Origin: Colius striatus
Lineage: Eukaryota > Chordata > Aves > Coliiformes > Coliidae
Reading direction: 5' to 3'
Assembly: GCF_028858725.1 (NCBI RefSeq)
Contig: NC_084759.1
Location: 177,411,770 to 177,475,769 of the forward strand
Length of the DNA: 64,000 bases
The position numbers were made by a program, and so were the translations under genes. Positions 23,783-36,565 of this stretch are shown here, piece after piece; position 1 is the first letter of the stretch, and each line of letters starts with the position of its first letter. The notes beneath the pieces were generated by a model, which made no database searches, was not told where the DNA came from, and worked only from the letters and a program-made list of their open reading frames with translations.

Positions 23783-24050
23783 TTTAGAATAGTTTGGGTG
23801 GGAAAGGACCTCTGGAGGTCACCCGGTCCAGTCCCACACTTTGTGTAGGTGCAACGTACCTCCAGTTGCTCAGGACCATGGACAGAAGTTCCACACAGTT
23901 CCTCGGCCACCTCTTCCAGTGTTTGACTACCTTCAGGGTTAAAAAAAATCTACCTATTCAGAATTTGCCTTGTTTTAACTTGTGATGCTTACCTCTCATC
24001 CTATCACTGAGCATGTTCGAAAAGAGTCTGGCTTCACCTTTCTTATACTC
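23783..24050 (-). mobile_element. CR1 LINE 3' fragment
   Basis: Antisense CR1: 'GGGTGGGAAAGGACCTCTGG', 'AGGTCACCCGGTCCAGTCCC', 'GTTGCTCAGGACCATGGACAG', 'CTTCCAGTGTTTGACTACC', 'GTTAAAAAAAATCTACCTA', and 'AGAGTCTGGCTTCACC'. The right boundary is uncertain. Confidence 0.82.
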
Positions 24051-27000
24051 TTGCACCAGATACTCTGGTACTTATATTTCCCACTTCCCTCAGGGTCCAT
24101 GTTGAAGTCACTGCAGACAAAGCTTCCCTTGACTGTCACATCTCCAACTACTTCTTCCTTGTTTTTGACTAGAAGATCCAGAAGAGTACTTCCCATGGAC
24201 AGAATCTGTGAAAAAATAATCTTAAAAAAATTTTCTGAGTATCTTTGTTGAGTGTGTGATGAATGAATGAAAAAGTTAATTTCCTGTATGTACCTAGAAA
24301 CTGAATGACTAAAGCTTCATTAAGTTTCTACCTTGGCCAAGGCAATAAACACCCCAAAAGTACACTATTTACTAGTCTGTGGCACTGACGTGAACAACAT
24401 AGGTATAATATATAATTTGTCAGAATTTAACAGTAATGTGCAGCTTCAGTTATAACCTAAAAATGTTTCACGTCTGATAGGTATTGACATGGGAAGTACT
24501 AAAGTCTATTTGTGTAAAGGACTGGCAATCCTTATTAGCAAGATCTCATTAGAAGCCATTGACAGTACAAGTAAAATATCACATGAGAATAAATTTTTTT
24601 ATATCATGACAGTTGCTATCAAAAAGGGGCAGAAAGGTCTACATATATAATCACAGTTCTGCAGTCAAACATTTAAAGTAATAACAATTTTATTGTTGAT
24701 TATCATTATTACTATTAGATTTTCCTGAAGAATTTTAAATCATGGTAAACTATACCTATTAATGTGTTTTAAAGTGTTTACAGATATTCCACTTTGTTTT
24801 GAATACTTTGCTGTTTATCTGGTTAATTAGGATATAGGAATTCAGATGAAATGCAAGGCTTCAGTTCTGCCTGTAACACATGAACATGCATCATTGTAGA
24901 CTTATCCTTCATTGTACACTTACCCTTCTTTCTCACCAGTCCTTAGTGAGACCATGTATGAGATTCATCTCTTATTAGAAGTCCTGCAGAAGAACATTGG
25001 AGTTAAATACAGCTCCCTGGCAATCTTTCAATACTTATGTCTATGTTTAATAATTAAAATATCTTTTAATAAAACTAGAGCACAGTGGGAAATACAGGCC
25101 AAAAGTATATTTGGGTATGTTCAGTCAAGAGATTTATGAATGTTAGGAAACTCTAAATAGTATACAATGTGATGTGTTCCTCCATAATAGAATCTACTAT
25201 GGGCACTTCTGGTCTGCATTCAGCTCTTTACACTAGCTTGCTACAGATGAGCTCAGGGTTTTAGTTCTTATATAGTTACATTTGAAAGTCTAAGTTCAGA
25301 TAATCTGAAATAACCTCAAAAGCCTGAGAGTAAAAACACCTTTCCCTCTTTGTATACTATGGCATAAAAAGAAATGAGTTTTATGGTTTCTATGTAGAAA
25401 TTTCCATATAAGGATAAATACTTTGTAAAATCAAGCAATGTGCAACTCAAACCAGGCTCTGAAAGTAAGTATCTATTTTTAGCCTTGTTCTCCTTATGCT
25501 TCATCTCCATATCTGTAACTTAGAGGTCATAACACCCACTATCTCAACAAGATGCTGTGAAAATGTATTTCTATGTGTGCAACACCCAGATATTGGAAAG
25601 ACAAATAGTGTAGAGGAAGTCCATGAGGAATTCACTTGTTCAATGCAAAGTTTGATTTGCATGCAACACCTAAAGCCTTAGGCTGATCATCAGACAATAA
25701 AAGAAAGTTTTTGAGCCCTATGTACTGAATGACACAAAGATATCAGGAAAAAATAGCATCAGTCAGGCATAAAATTTAATCCCTATTATACGTACAGGGA
25801 AGCTATGGGCTTCTGCATTGTCTACTGATATATGTGACATGGTGTGCATTATGATTTTCCATATCAGTATGTGACTGATGCTAGTCCATTTAACTATTTG
25901 ATTTTGAAGCCCTAACATTCTTGTAGTATATTCTTCATGACTGTATTTATGTATAGTGGAATAAAATTTAGGTCATTGTACATAACTGACTATATACAGA
26001 TGAGATATTCTTTAGCATTTTTGCAGCTTGCCTCAAGATTACCCTCATGATTACCAGATTCCCTGGCTAAATGTGAGTAAGTCTTTAAAGGACAATATTC
26101 ACAGCCTGGTGATTTTCTGCCTCTAGCAATGTTTACATTTTATCTATTTTGTAAAATCTTTTCTGTTTTTCAGAATGGTTCTTTCACTTACATTTAATTC
26201 CATTCTTTTTGCTGTAGCAAAGGTTTTTCATATGATACTTCCATCTCACTAGATTAAAAAATAATTGAATCATGAATATTGAGATATTACTTATTGTAGC
26301 CTCTCTTGGACATGTCGTTCTGGTCAAATATGGTCAGTTCCAAGCCACTGAGACTGGAGTGGCCATTCTCACATGGCACAGGAGGATTTATCAGCATTTG
26401 TTGATACTGACAAGATGCCTGAATTTATGTGCTCTTATTTGAAAGTGTCCTCTATAGATAGAGGAAACAAAATGAATGAAACTGGAACATAAGATCTGTA
26501 ACAAAGGGGTCAAATGCCTCTGTTTGAGCCTATTTCATCCTGAAAAGATGTATAAATCTTTTCACATTCATGCCTGTCAAGAACAGAACAGCATTTTCGT
26601 GATTTTCTGACATTGCATCTGTCAAAATCTAAGATGTTTCTTTACTTCTGTTACTATATCATTAGTGCAATCCTTTGTCCGAGTGTGAACTCATTGGGTG
26701 CTATTTGCTGATGATCTTAAAAATTTAGTGGTGTTGTACTTTCTCTTTCAAGTATGTCAGATGTACCCTTTATAAGGAAACAAATCAACTCCATATGTCT
26801 AAAACTACAGCAATTATGATCCATATTGCCTACCATTTGTTTGTGGAGATAAAAGCTTAATTATATTCATATCTCTAAGTTGCACATTTGTTGTGGATCC
26901 GTGTCCGTTTATTTTTATGATATTTAAACATTGTTTTTGGTCTCCTGGAAACAAAATAAACTGTGTGCTGCCCAAAGCAGTCATTTTATCCAGACATGAA

Positions 27001-29146
27001 AATTATTTTTGCTTGGAATCTCTCTGAAAGAAAGATCATGTCACAGCAACTCATTATTGAAGTAATTCTTGTAATGTTAATCCATTTAGTTTGCCTTCTG
27101 CTTGACCCTAGCCCCAGATACAATGTGATTTAAGAACAGCCTTATATTATTCTTCTCAGATGTGAGTTTTGATGGCCTTCATCACTGCTGGAAAGGAAGG
27201 AGAAATTTTTCCTGACATCCTTGGCAATATTCTCTGTTTCCAGACCCAGTCTGGTGCAGTTAAGGAAGCCTGAGGTCTGTGTCTAGAAGGAGGATACGCT
27301 AGGGGCAAAACATAGCTACAGAGGAAAATGAGAACCACAGTTCTTTGACAGAAATTTGCTTTCCTGAAGCGGACAGTATAAGCATGGAAGGTAAAGCAGG
27401 AAAAATGTCAGGCTGTATAAAAGCACATTTTTATGTCAATGTTCTTAGCGTGTTTCCAAGGCAAAAAGCCTATATGTGACTTGTGTCTAGTTATTGTTAT
27501 GTCATGTTTAAGTGGAAATGAAAGTTTTGTGTAGGACAGATGATAGCCTTTCACACAGAAATTAATTTCTTATGAACAAAAGGGCCCTTGAGACTCAAAT
27601 GTAGTAAGGTGTTAGCATGGACACATACTGCTGCTGGCAGCAAGACCAGTGGCCACTTTTTCAGCTTTGGTGTTAGCTGCTTTCCTTTGGTTATTTTTTA
27701 CATATTTTTACATGTTTTTTTCCACTATGTTTCACATAACAAAAGCTTTTAGGTACTTTGAGTTTATAAAACCTCTACATATAAAATTTACTGCATTGAA
27801 CAATTTATGGAGGTGAATATTCCCTCTGCTGCTTATCTTGTGGGAATCTCATCTGAGCACTCAGCAACTGTGTCTGTAACATGAATCAGTTCTGTAGGAA
27901 AGAGGGAACGATTTTTTACATTTTTTTAACTTCCAGAGTAATTTTTGTTTTGAAAGCTTTGTCTGTGGACTCATTTTGATTGCATTTTAGTTGAACTTAT
28001 TGATATATTTTGCAGGACTTGATTAAAGATTCGCAGTACTAATTTCCCAAGTCACCAAAACCTGTCAGATCTCAGTACTGTGTTTTATTTAAAAAATAGC
28101 TTCTCTCTCTCAGTGCAGGAATACTGGAACTGTGGAGAAACATATATTACCTTTAGTGAATTGATGTATTTTGCTTTTATATGCAAACTTGTCATTCTTA
28201 TAACCCTAACTTTTTTTATTGCTAGTCTGAAATTTCCTGAAGATTTCCTTCATCATTTGGCAGCTGCTGCTGAGATTCTTTATAAATATTAATGATTGCT
28301 TCTCATAGACACTATTTAATCTGCATCATTCCATAGATGTATTCAAATGAGTTAATTTATTATTACTTTTGGATTGTTGGGTGTTTTTTGTTTTTAACAT
28401 CAGAGAGAAAAAACTTGTTTCAGGTCTGTTTGATGACTTTATGTTTGTATTCCAGGGTTGTGTTCATGCTATTAGGTGAGACTTTGTCAAAGAACAAATT
28501 GAAAAGCTACTAATCCTGTTCTGCTTTAAAGATGGTCAGTATCACAGCCTCATCCAATAGTGCCCAGGTGCCTTTTTATCTCAGCCTTACTGATGCAATT
28601 TCTCCCTTTATGTACCAAGGTGCTGTTTCTTCAGAGTCCTTGTAGTGATATTTTCTCCAAGTGTTATTCTGGTGCCTTTGGTTTCACAACCTTGTGCCTA
28701 CAAACCTCTGTATTATTTTTAAGGTAGGTTCTCAAGGGAGACAACTACCATCAGTGTGAGAATTGCACCCTTTTCCTTCTCCTTCTTCACCTCTTGTTTT
28801 GCATATTTTAGTTTATAGAAGAGAAAAAAGCAAACAGAGAGCACAGCAAAGTAAATAGCAGTCATTGAAATGTGGCACAAATGTTATCCAACAATACTTG
28901 CTCACAGGAACTTAAAAGTCCGTGGATATGCAGTACTTACACTTAATTAGCATATTCCAAACAGTGCTAACATATTCATAAACTGGAACAAGTACCAGAG
29001 ACTTCGAGCAAACCAAAATGGAAAGTACTGAGAGGAAAAGCATGATGGAAATCCTCCTTCACATCTTCAGTGTTGCTACCTGTTGCACTGGAGAGAGCGT
29101 CCAGAGGAGGACTTACTACTCTTTCTCACTAGCTACAGAGGACAGC
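24051..29146. other. Intergenic, 5 kb with no recognised gene or repeat
   Basis: AT-rich sequence. I see no CR1 or LTR words and no frame longer than about 90 codons, and none of those frames is protein-like. Confidence 0.5.
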
Positions 29147-29148
29147 TT

Positions 29149-29227
29149 CCCTCCCTCTCCCTCTCCCTCTCCCTCTCCCTCTCCCTCTCCCTCTCCCTCT
29201 CCCTCTCCCTCTCCCTCTCCCTCTCCC
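29149..29227 (+). repeat. (CTCCCT)n hexamer repeat
   Basis: About 13 perfect CCCTCT units (GGGAGA on the minus strand) continue into an impure pyrimidine tract to about 29285. The minus strand has many evenly spaced GGG runs, a G-quadruplex-forming pattern. The plus strand reads as Ser-Pro or Leu-Ser repeats that are not real proteins. Confidence 0.95.
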
Positions 29228-29464
29228 ACTTCCTTTCTCTAGACTTTACCTCCCCCTTCCCTTTTCTCTCTCTCTCTTTCTCTTAGTTTTTATTTTGTCT
29301 GAAAAGTAAGTTACACTCTTATGATTCACGTATGCCACCAGCTATAAGTCTTTGTGCACACAAAATTGTCTTGACATCATTTGTGCAGTAACATGGTTCA
29401 GCAATAAGATGCCCCTTAAATGTGTATCTCCACAGTTTTGAAGATCAAACTGATGTACTTTACA

Positions 29465-30077
29465 ATGCTAAAGATGCATCTTGGGATGCATCTAGAAGAG
29501 CGTGGCCAGCAGGTCAAGGGAGGTTCTGCTCCCTCTCTACTCTGCCCTGGTGAGGCCTCATCTGGAGTCCTGTGTCCAGTTCTGGGCTCCTCAGCTCAAG
29601 GGGGACAGGGAACTTCTGGAGAGACTCCAGCACAGGGCCACCAAGATGATCAGGGGACTGGAATATCTTCCATATGAGGAAAGGCTGCGGCAACTGGGGC
29701 TGTTTAGTCCAGAAAAGGGGAGACTGAGGGGGGATCTTACTAATATTTACAAATATCTAAATGGTGGTTGTCAGGAGGTTGGGACATCCCTTTTTTCTAT
29801 GGTATCTAGTGACAGGACAAGGAGTAATGGGATGAAGCTGGAACACAAAAAGTTCCACTTAAACATAAGAAAAAACTATTTAACTGTGAGGGTGAGGGAG
29901 CAGTGGCACAGGCTGCCCAGAGGGGTTGTGGAGTCTCCTTCCTTGGAGGTCTTCAAGGCCCACCTGGACACGTTCCTATGTGACCTGATCTAGGTGACCC
30001 TGCTTCTGCAGGGGAGTTGGACAAGATGATATCTAAAGGTCCCTTCCAATCCCTAACATTCTATGATTCTATGATTC
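29465..30077 (+). mobile_element. CR1 LINE 3' half, relatively well preserved
   Basis: A sense CR1, 5'-truncated, with an open frame over 29502-29993. This encodes the C-terminal part of pol: [59 protein letters not shown] and [19 protein letters not shown]. It ends with the complete 3' UTR 'AAAGGTCCCTTCCAATCCC' and two terminal octamers. The element is dead because the N-terminal endonuclease and most of the RT are absent. The sequence is close to the copies at 36.6 and 42.2 kb. Confidence 0.95.
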
Positions 30078-30441
30078 ACCTGGAGCTGCTGGTGGCTCTC
30101 AGTCCTACCATTGCTCTCCATGGGTTGCAGGGGTACAGCCTGCCTTCTTGCCACGGGTTGCAGAGGGTTCTCCCATCTGTTGCTCCTCCTTCCTTCCTCC
30201 TTCTCTGACTGTGGGGCCCGCATGGTCACCTCCATCTTGTACCACTCCTACACTTCCTGCCAAGCACTTTAAATTCCTGTCCTTAAATAGTCATAGTAAA
30301 GGCACCAGATTGGCCCAACTGGGCTGGAGGTGGGTCTGAACCTGGGAACAGAGGGAAAGTCTGAGAACTCTTTGCTGGGTCTGCACTGCAGCCCCATCCC
30401 CCTGTTACCAAGCAAAAGTGGCTCCTCACTAAACCATGACA
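30078..30441 (-). mobile_element. LTR 5' part of the second ERV LTR family (copy G)
   Basis: An antisense LTR that begins at the right with TGTCATGGTTTAGTGAGGAG (minus strand) and includes 'GGTTCAGACCCACCTCCAGCC' and 'GGGCCAATCTGGTGCC', shared with the start of copy F at 58.2 kb. It stops exactly where the CR1 tail of 29465-30077 ends, so the CR1 appears to have landed in, or replaced, its 3' half. Confidence 0.8.
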
Positions 30442-32064
30442 AGAATACATAGAAGAAACACAAAGTCAATGCTCTCATTTCTGTTGCCACTGGTAGTCAC
30501 TATCTTGTAGGAGGGTTCTGGTTTTGGAGTAAAATACAGGCAGATTTCTGGCTCAGTAGTTGTATGAAGGGCAATTAGTTAACAAAGGAGGCTTTGCTTA
30601 GTTAAGAATTATGCTGCTTTCTGCTTGGGAAGCATAGCTGTGGGGGAGTGTGAGTGTTGAGAAGCTGAAGAGATCTGTACTATGCTAAGAGTGAAGAGGT
30701 CACTGCTTGAGCTTTTTATATCTTTTTCCTGGAAAGAGCTGTCTTTTCAGAGTAGAAGCCTCAGCTACTCCTGAATGCTTCCTGGCATGGATTCCATCCA
30801 GCCCCTATTAAAATGGAAAAAAAAAAATCCAGTAAGTCACATAAAAGGATTATTCACCTCTTCAAATCTTTCAATGAATTGATTTTTTTTGTGGTATTTT
30901 TTTGTCCTCTCTCAGATTTTTGTGCGCTCTCTTTCATTTATCTTTTCCAAGGGTAGAGCAGACAGTTTGCTGAGAGCCAAACAGTCCCATTTTCTTGGTA
31001 GGTTGCTTCTTTAAATTTTTTTTTTTTAAATAAAGACTCAATTTAATATTTACATTTTGTTCTAAGGCTGTGGTTGTCATTCTTATTTTTTAAATGTCAT
31101 TTCATTTGGACATTTTCAAAATGCTGTGTGTAGTTTACTTCAGAACAATAACTTTATTTAACATTGACCTGACTTTGGAGTCCTTCCTGACCATAGCACG
31201 TGATCTATCTGTGTCTGCTGTGGAAACTGGTTTTGGTTGGCCAAACTCAAAAGCAGGATAGGTTCTTCCATGCTTCATGAAAGTCAGACTGTGGACATTC
31301 CATGCCTGAGATCACCCTTAATATACAAATCCATAAAAACGAGACTTCATTGATAACACCACTTGTGTATTTTTGGATATCTTTTCCTCTTCTGGTTCAG
31401 CATCTAGACCAAAATACCCATTCTTTGCTCAAAGTACAACTATTCACTGTGAGAGTGTTAGAAATCTATCACCATCCTGCATATGCCTGGGCAGGTATCC
31501 TTTTGAAGCAGGTTTTAATGGGGTTCCTCATTGTGACAGGAAAAATCTGCTGACTTACTAACACAGGACTCTATGACCTCATGCACTACCCATTTCCATC
31601 TTTGTAGAGTCAGTTCTCAGCCTGTAATAGCCAAGGCCTTGACTTGGTAAGGAATTGTATGCTCACTTTTATTTCCTTGTACTTCTATGTAGTGATCTGG
31701 ACAAGTGGAAATGTAAGGCTGTACAGTTTTCACTAAGCTATTTTTTCCAGTAAGTTTTCAGTATAGCTTCTGTATAGCTTACTGATGCCCCTCAGTAATC
31801 CCTCAACTCATATCAGATCTATGGTGTTTCCTTCCATCAGGGAGAGAAGAAACCAGATAAAGAATTCTGAATGCATGGAACTTTCTACTTTCAAAATGTT
31901 TCAGAAACTTGCATCTCAATCTGAAGCAGGAGCAGCAGTTGCTTTTATTTATTGGAAATAAGTGTGTTTTTGTAGTCTGAAAAAGGCCTGGTAACTAATT
32001 TTGCTGTTGTTGGGTATGGTTTTTTTTCAATCTGTTTAGTCAGGCAACAGCCATGAACAGCATG
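30442..32064. other. Intergenic, nothing recognised
   Basis: 1.6 kb without an identifiable gene or repeat; frames of up to 83 codons are not protein-like. Confidence 0.45.
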
Positions 32065-32279
32065 TGAGGGAGATTTAAGTTGGATATTGGGGAAACACAT
32101 AGTGAGGATATTTAGGAATGGGACAAGGTTGCCTAGGGATGTAAAAAAAATTCATCACTAGAAACTTTCAGACTCTGTTTGACAAATGTCTGCCAGGAAT
32201 TATTTAGTTGATCCTGCCTCATATAGACAGACAGGCAACATGACCTTTGAAGTCCTTTCCAGCTCCATTTCTTATGATC
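32065..32279 (+). mobile_element. CR1 LINE 3' fragment, old
   Basis: Sense CR1 of a diverged subfamily: 'TTTAAGTTGGATATTGGGG', 'AGTGAGGATATTTAGGAATG', 'GGTTGCCTAGGGATG', 'TAGTTGATCCTGCCTCA' and 'CCTTTGAAGTCCTTTCCAGC', with the terminal octamers decayed to 'TTATGATCG'. Confidence 0.75.
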
Positions 32280-33782
32280 GCCAAGAAAGGAACAGCATAT
32301 ATGGGTTGGAAATGGGACCACTCCTATCTCATCCCAGATTCTGTAATAATCTTAATAGCAGTGCTGTGAAACTGAGAATAAAACATCTGTATTCCTGAAA
32401 CCTTGAGGTGCTCCGCCATAATCATGTGTGCTTTAGAATACAGAGGAAGTATCATCATTAAATACAGAAGTTAAATATATTTTTAGACACAGAAAAGGAC
32501 ATATTGTTAGTAGCCTAGCAACAGGCTCATCATCCAACATGGCAGTGCATTTAGAGACACACAGATGTGCTTGAATGAATACTTGAAAGACAAAAACAGT
32601 AAAAATAAACTGGGAACTCTCCTGCTTGCTCATCACCGTCAGCAGCAGCAGCATCAATTGCAAAAAGTTTCTAAAGAGTGTTCATTTTCCTGTGTCATCC
32701 AGGGAGCCTTGGTGATATGCAACAGTGTACTTAGATGCATTAAGATAATATCATTAATGAGGATACTACAGAGTAACTGAAAAAATCAGTTCCGATAAAC
32801 GAGATCCTGAAGCTAAAGCCCCCAAGGATTCATTTAGCCCCTTAATTAAGTAGCCAGGTTTTCCCAAGCGGTCAGCACAAAGCAACTACCAGTTTCTTTC
32901 TCTTTTGAAAATCGGATTGCTGATGTTCAAAGAAAGAGGGAGAAAAGAAGAAGGAAGGGAAGGGGGAAAGGAAAAGAGGTACCCTGACACAGAATCTTGG
33001 CATGAATAAGCCATTTTGTTGTTAATAAACAATGACATACAGTGAGGTTCATATCAGTGTCAAATATCTGTGTCTAGTTTGTAGTAAATAAGAATAAGAT
33101 TGTTTTCCTGTGGAGGACTAGAGCAATATCTCTTAATGAAGCTTTGTAGCAGGTCTAAGGATGGGATGCATGATTCTTACGTCACCCTTTGAGGAAAGTA
33201 AGTAATATTTTGGATAAGTTAATGTTAGGAGTGGATGCAGGGAAATAATGTAGCCTTTTGAGTTTGGAGGATTTTGAAACGATTTTCAAAGATTGTGGAA
33301 GAGCTGGACCAAGGAAAAAAAAACCCCAAACAACTACAGTCCTCTTTGCATCTTATTCTAACATGCAATTAAGGAAAATAAAAGAACATTTTTCAAGATA
33401 TCTGTGACAAATGCAAGATAACCTCCTCTGAGATGAATGAAACCAGAACGCAGACAATCATCAGCTTAATGACCTTTCTAGCCAGAGAGAGGAGGGGGAT
33501 ACAGATGCTGAACAGAAAACATATTATTCCTACCTTCAGTCACTATGCAGCGTATGTCCATCCATAGCCAAGACATGACTTGTTGCATTTACAAAGCAGA
33601 CCTCAAGAAGGATGCCAGTAAGCAGGACTTGTAGGAAGCCACTGCAGTGTGCTTCAGAGGGGGTTGCACTTCTAAGACTGAGGAAAATGCTGCTCTAGAT
33701 GATAACGCTGCTTCATTCAACAATAGAGCAACAGATAGCTTGTCTCCAGTGTTAGCTAGAAGCTTTTTTTTCTGCTCACCCT
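32280..33782. other. Intergenic, nothing recognised
   Basis: 1.5 kb without an identifiable gene or repeat, apart from a purine-rich tract around 32930-32980. Confidence 0.45.
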
Positions 33783-33997
33783 TTCCTCTGCCCTGGTGAG
33801 GCCTCATCTGGAGTACTGTGTCCTGTTCTGGGATCCCCAGCTCAAGAGGGACAGAGAACTTCCAGCGCAGGGCCACCAAGATGATCAGGGGACTGGAACA
33901 TCTTCCTTATGAGGAAAGGCTGCGAGAACTGGGGCTGTTTAGTCTGGAGAAGAGGAGACTGAGGGTGGATCTTATTAATATTTACAAATATCTAAAG
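33783..33997 (+). mobile_element. CR1 LINE internal fragment lacking its 3' end
   Basis: Sense CR1 from 'CTCTGCCCTGGTGAGGCC' to 'AATATTTACAAATATCTAAAG'. It encodes the familiar [21 protein letters not shown] and [13 protein letters not shown] segments. It has lost part of the consensus near 33862-33866 and breaks off before the 3' UTR and octamers, so it was cut by a later deletion or rearrangement. Confidence 0.9.
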
Positions 33998-34847
33998 TTA
34001 TATTTTCTTGTATTTCAGAAGAGGGTGACACCTGCCCCATCACCGTGCAAGTGAGTATGAGTATGCCTCTGGTTACAATTTGGTTGGCAAAAAATGTGGT
34101 AAGAGCTAAGTTTGGACTTGGGAGCAAGATCAAGGCAACTAGAAATGCAGTGGAGATGTGACCGTGTGATGAAGTGCACCCTAGGAACAGTAATTCAGTT
34201 GAATTACTCTGTTCCTCTTGCTCAGGATGGATATAAAGATATGATTTCATTCACAGGTACCAAAGGATTTGAACTGTGTGACATACATCATTTTATTTTC
34301 ACATTTGTTTCAACTCCTTGTAAACTATGGAGCCATTCTGACAACAAGTGTGTCATAGTTAGGTCTTTTAGTATCCATTAGGTGGCAAATGCTCTTATCT
34401 AAAAAGGTTTTTGTCATCTAGACCAGATGGTATTATTCATTTCTGTTATAAATGCTTTTAAATGTGGACAGTATAAAGGAAAGACATGACAAATATACAG
34501 AAGGATGGCTGGAAGAAGTCATATATAACTAAATGGTTCCAGGAAGTTCAAATATGTCATTTCTGTACTTTATATCAGCAGGGATTACTGCAATTTCATT
34601 GTCTACGTTTTTTTTATGGCTATATAAATGCCCTAGTAAATGAGCTGAATACAAAAAAAACCCCCCGAAACACCGCTCATTTTATCAAGTGGAGTTAAAA
34701 GAATAAGATCTATCAACAGACCTTGCAGACCTTGCCATGAGTTAGGTGGTTAGAACAAGCCTGGATCCTAGAGCACCACTATAAAATGCCTACACACTCG
34801 ATAGACTCCAAAAGGCAAGTGTCAAGGCCCACACAAGCCAACAAACA
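33998..34847. other. Intergenic, nothing recognised
   Basis: 850 bp between two CR1 fragments; no gene or repeat was identified. Confidence 0.45.
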
Positions 34848-35020
34848 AATCACAGAATCTTAAGGGTTGGAAGGGACCTCAAAAAATCATCTAGTCCAAC
34901 TCCCCTTCCAGAGCACGATCACCTATAGTAGGTCACACAGGAACTCGTCCAGGTGGGTTTTGAATGTCTCCAGAGAAGGAGACTCAACAATCCATCTGGG
35001 CAGCCCATCCCAGTGCAATA
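34848..35020 (-). mobile_element. CR1 LINE 3' fragment
   Basis: Antisense CR1: 'CACAGAATCTTAAGGGTTGG', 'AAATCATCTAGTCCAACTCC', 'GAGCACGATCACCTATAGTAGG', 'CAGGTGGGTTTTGAATGTC' and 'GGGCAGCCCATCCCAGTGC'. It is the same subfamily as the remnant at 61446-61540. Confidence 0.9.
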
Positions 35021-36565
35021 CTCAAGTTCTGTGGTATACTAATTTACTTCATTGTTTGTAGAGGTGTAGCAGACACAATGCTGCTAGTTGAAAACATGAA
35101 CAGAATCACAGGTTCTTCTAAAGCAAAGAACAAATGAACTTGTTTGTCATTGCTTTAAATATTTAGTGCATGCTTAAGTCATTTTATCATACTTTTTTAG
35201 TGAAAATACGAAAACTAGAGACTTACTTGAGGCCCTCATGCAGCGTTTTAAATACAACCTGAGCTTTAATATGTTATTTATTGCTAGATTTTCAATGAAG
35301 TTGCAGAGGCTGGTAATAATTTTTATGTAGAGGTGTTTTGCCATGTTCAAAGCAAAAAAAAAAAAAAGAGAAGAATGTGAAAGGGAGGTTAAAATGTCAT
35401 ATTTCATATATTGAAGGATGGAGTGAGTATCTGAAAATCTTGATGTGCAAATTTCAGGTTCAACTGTCCTACTATTCCTTCTCAGTTTTCTCCTCAAACC
35501 CTGCCATCTTTAACCTGCTTCAAAAGCAAATAATACTCTCCTTGGAAGGATATTGACATATTTAGGGATAAGACCTTTCTAGCAAAAATGCTTTTTTTGC
35601 TCAAGTAAAATGAATAGTCCAGACTATTCCCTGGTTGATGCCTGGAGTGCAGACTTATAATTTCTCTTCCTTTGTTTTCTTGTCCTCACAATAGGAAAAA
35701 AGATGAAAATACCTTTTTTTTTTTTTTTTTCCTCACTGCCTCACCAAAAATACCCCCAAAAACAACAACAAAAAAACCATCAGGGAAAATCAGCACCCAT
35801 ATATATGTCACTTCTCTTATTTTTGTGAAGAGGCTTAAAGGTAGGGATTTACTAAAGAAGCTTAATAGCTGCTGTAGAAACCCTACAGATACACTGCCAA
35901 ATAAGAAGGGAAAACTAATCATATTAACAGAAATAATCTATAACAAAAGGAAGAAAACACAGCTGACATATAACTAAGCAGAAATGGAAATGGAAAGAAA
36001 TGAAACAGAAGAATATGAGAGCAAGAAATATATTTCTTCCAAAGCACAATGAATCTTATCTAGTCAAACAACTATTGTAGCTTATTTAACTAAGCAATTA
36101 TTTTTACTTTCTCTCTCTCTTGTTTGAAAAATGTAGCTGTCAAGATAGATATCCAAATGGGGGAAGCTGAATCCTCATGGTAAGCAGTAACAGCTGCTAA
36201 GATAATAAACTGAGTCAATGTTTTGGGTAAAGATGTCCCTATATATGCATTAGCTATCTATAAATACATATTAACAGTAAACCAGCTTTCACTGGCTGGG
36301 AGAGGTAGCAAGTAAAAACTAGAAGTGATATTTCTAATCAGTTTCATCTGTACAAAACTAGTAAGAGATGACAAAGAAAGGTGTAAAACCTTGAAAGGCT
36401 GAAAGAAAATAAAACTTTTAAAATCTAAATTGTTCTAATTAAACACTAAAAGGACTTCATTACAATCAGAGTTAGTGAAATGTATCAAACGTGTGAGTGA
36501 ATACTACTTTTGTTTTGTAACAGCTTGCTATAAACTTTAAGAGTTCCTGTATTAAGATTTTTTTG
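35021..36565. other. Intergenic, nothing recognised
   Basis: 1.5 kb, AT-rich, with a T-run at about 35713-35730. No gene or repeat family was identified. Confidence 0.45.

Noticed and set aside
29018-29286. Ser-Pro and Leu-Ser repeat proteins
   Set aside because: They are pure translations of the (CTCCCT)n microsatellite.
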